The notes under the pieces were generated by a model. That model was given only the letters and a program-made list of their open reading frames with translations. It made no database searches and was not told the origin of the DNA. Both the position numbers and the translations under genes were made by a program. Below, piece after piece: positions 5,684-6,300 of a stretch of DNA of 6,300 bases. The stretch covers positions 1 to 6,300 of the forward strand of contig CALGOO010000213.1 in the NCBI GenBank assembly GCA_937960715.1, given 5' to 3'. This DNA is from an uncultured Candidatus Competibacteraceae bacterium. Lineage in GTDB: Bacteria; Pseudomonadota; Gammaproteobacteria; Competibacterales; Competibacteraceae. How positions within the stretch are numbered: position 1 is the stretch's first letter; every line of letters begins with the position of its first letter.

Positions 5684-6300
5684 ATGCGTATCGCCATGTT
5701 TTCCTCCGAGTCCTTGCACTCGATTTCCTCCGGCGGCCTCGGCGTTCACGTCACCGAGCTGGCCGCCGGCTTGCAGCGGCGCGGCCACGACCTGCACGTC
5801 ATCACCCGGCGTCAGGGCGACCAGAACCACTACGATCACATCGACGGGGTTCACTATCACCGGGTCGATCACGGCCTGAGCGAAAACGATGTCGAATGCA
5901 TGGATTACATGTGCAAAGCCATGGCCCATCGCTTCCACGAAGTGACCGCCATGGTCGGCAGGTTCGAGATCGTCCACGCCCACGACTGGTTGACCGCCAA
6001 CGCCATGAAATACGCGATGGACGGTTTCGGCACGCCGGGCGTGCTGACCATGCACTCCACCGAGTACGGCCGTGACGGCAACGTGTTTTTCGAGGGCTTC
6101 GCCCGCTGGGTGCGCGACGCCGAGGCGGCGGGCTGCCACAACGCCAACGTGGTGATCGCGGTCAGCGCCTTTCTGGCCGACGAGCTGCGCCGGATTTATC
6201 GCGTTCCGGCCGAGAAAATTCACGTCGTCCCCAACGGCGTCAACTACCGGGCTTTCGACGGCCATATCGACCCCGCCGAGGTCAAGGGCCGCTACGGCAT
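5684..6300 (+). CDS. GT4-family glycosyltransferase, probable glycogen synthase (3' end outside window)
   Basis: The first 205 codons of a GT-B fold, GT4-type glycosyltransferase are present and the frame is still open at the window end. Visible features are MRIAMFSSESLHSISSGGLGVHVTELAAGLQRRGHDLHVIT, including the glycine-rich GGLGVHV loop at 17-23, IDGVHYHRV at 53-61, VHAHDWLT at 97-104, LTMHSTEYGR at 121-130, the VIAVSAFL strand at 157-164 and VVPNGVNY at 181-188. This wording resembles GlgA-like glycogen synthases of the GT4 type, which extend alpha-1,4-glucan from a nucleotide-sugar donor, rather than the GT5 enzyme of enteric bacteria. The donor-binding E-x7-E region lies beyond the window, so the substrate stays open. 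Other GT4 enzymes, such as a sucrose or trehalose-type synthase, are possible. The start is supported by AGGGAG at 5670-5675, eight bases before ATG. The gene stands apart from trpE behind a terminator. Confidence 0.85.
   Translation, partial: MRIAMFSSESLHSISSGGLGVHVTELAAGLQRRGHDLHVITRRQGDQNHYDHIDGVHYHRVDHGLSENDVECMDYMCKAMAHRFHEVTAMVGRFEIVHAHDWLTANAMKYAMDGFGTPGVLTMHSTEYGRDGNVFFEGFARWVRDAEAAGCHNANVVIAVSAFLADELRRIYRVPAEKIHVVPNGVNYRAFDGHIDPAEVKGRYG

Noticed and set aside
5261..6265. 334-codon antisense open frame from the end of trpE into the GT4 gene
   Set aside because: It runs across a strong terminator and the ends of two clear genes, and its composition is typical of a shadow frame.

Overview
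The window reads as ordinary chromosome from a GC-rich gammaproteobacterium. The support is the gene content: a type IV pilus PilU, the rpe-gph-trpE order familiar from pseudomonads and relatives, and gammaproteobacterial-looking protein sequences. A glycogen-storing lineage such as the Competibacteraceae would fit the glycogen-synthase-like gene at the right end, but that is a guess from content and not a placement. No insertion sequence, phage gene, tRNA, rRNA or CRISPR array is visible. All genes are on the + strand.

Left part (1-768): the C-terminal part of a PilU-type retraction ATPase enters from the left edge and ends at 472. A 296-base non-coding stretch follows. It carries a perfect 8-bp inverted repeat (561-582), which looks like a member of a dispersed repeat family or a weak terminator, and a cluster of small direct and inverted repeats (608-644).

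Sensor pair (769-2306): an inner-membrane protein with a periplasmic Tll0287-like (DUF3365) c-type heme domain and a HAMP linker has no output domain. Eighty bases downstream is a small soluble protein with a DUF4388/PATAN-like N-terminal half and a separate conserved-looking helical C-terminal half. This is the least characterised part of the window and could be a two-gene signalling unit.

Metabolic block (2429-5512): ribulose-phosphate 3-epimerase (rpe) overlaps phosphoglycolate phosphatase (gph) by 8 bases. A 133-base leader follows, then anthranilate synthase component I (trpE), closed by a strong intrinsic terminator at 5477-5512. No trpG follows, so the glutamine amidotransferase subunit must be encoded elsewhere. 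The trpE leader has a short ORF with one Trp codon lying inside an arm that can pair with either of two downstream segments, a weak attenuator candidate.

Right edge (5513-6300): a promoter-like region with an 8-bp operator-like inverted repeat, then the first 205 codons of a GT4 glycosyltransferase, probably a glycogen synthase, cut by the window end.

The long antisense and alternate-frame ORFs over rpe, trpE and the GT4 gene are shadows of GC-rich codon usage. I see no clear previously undescribed system. The sensor pair is the best candidate for a second look.
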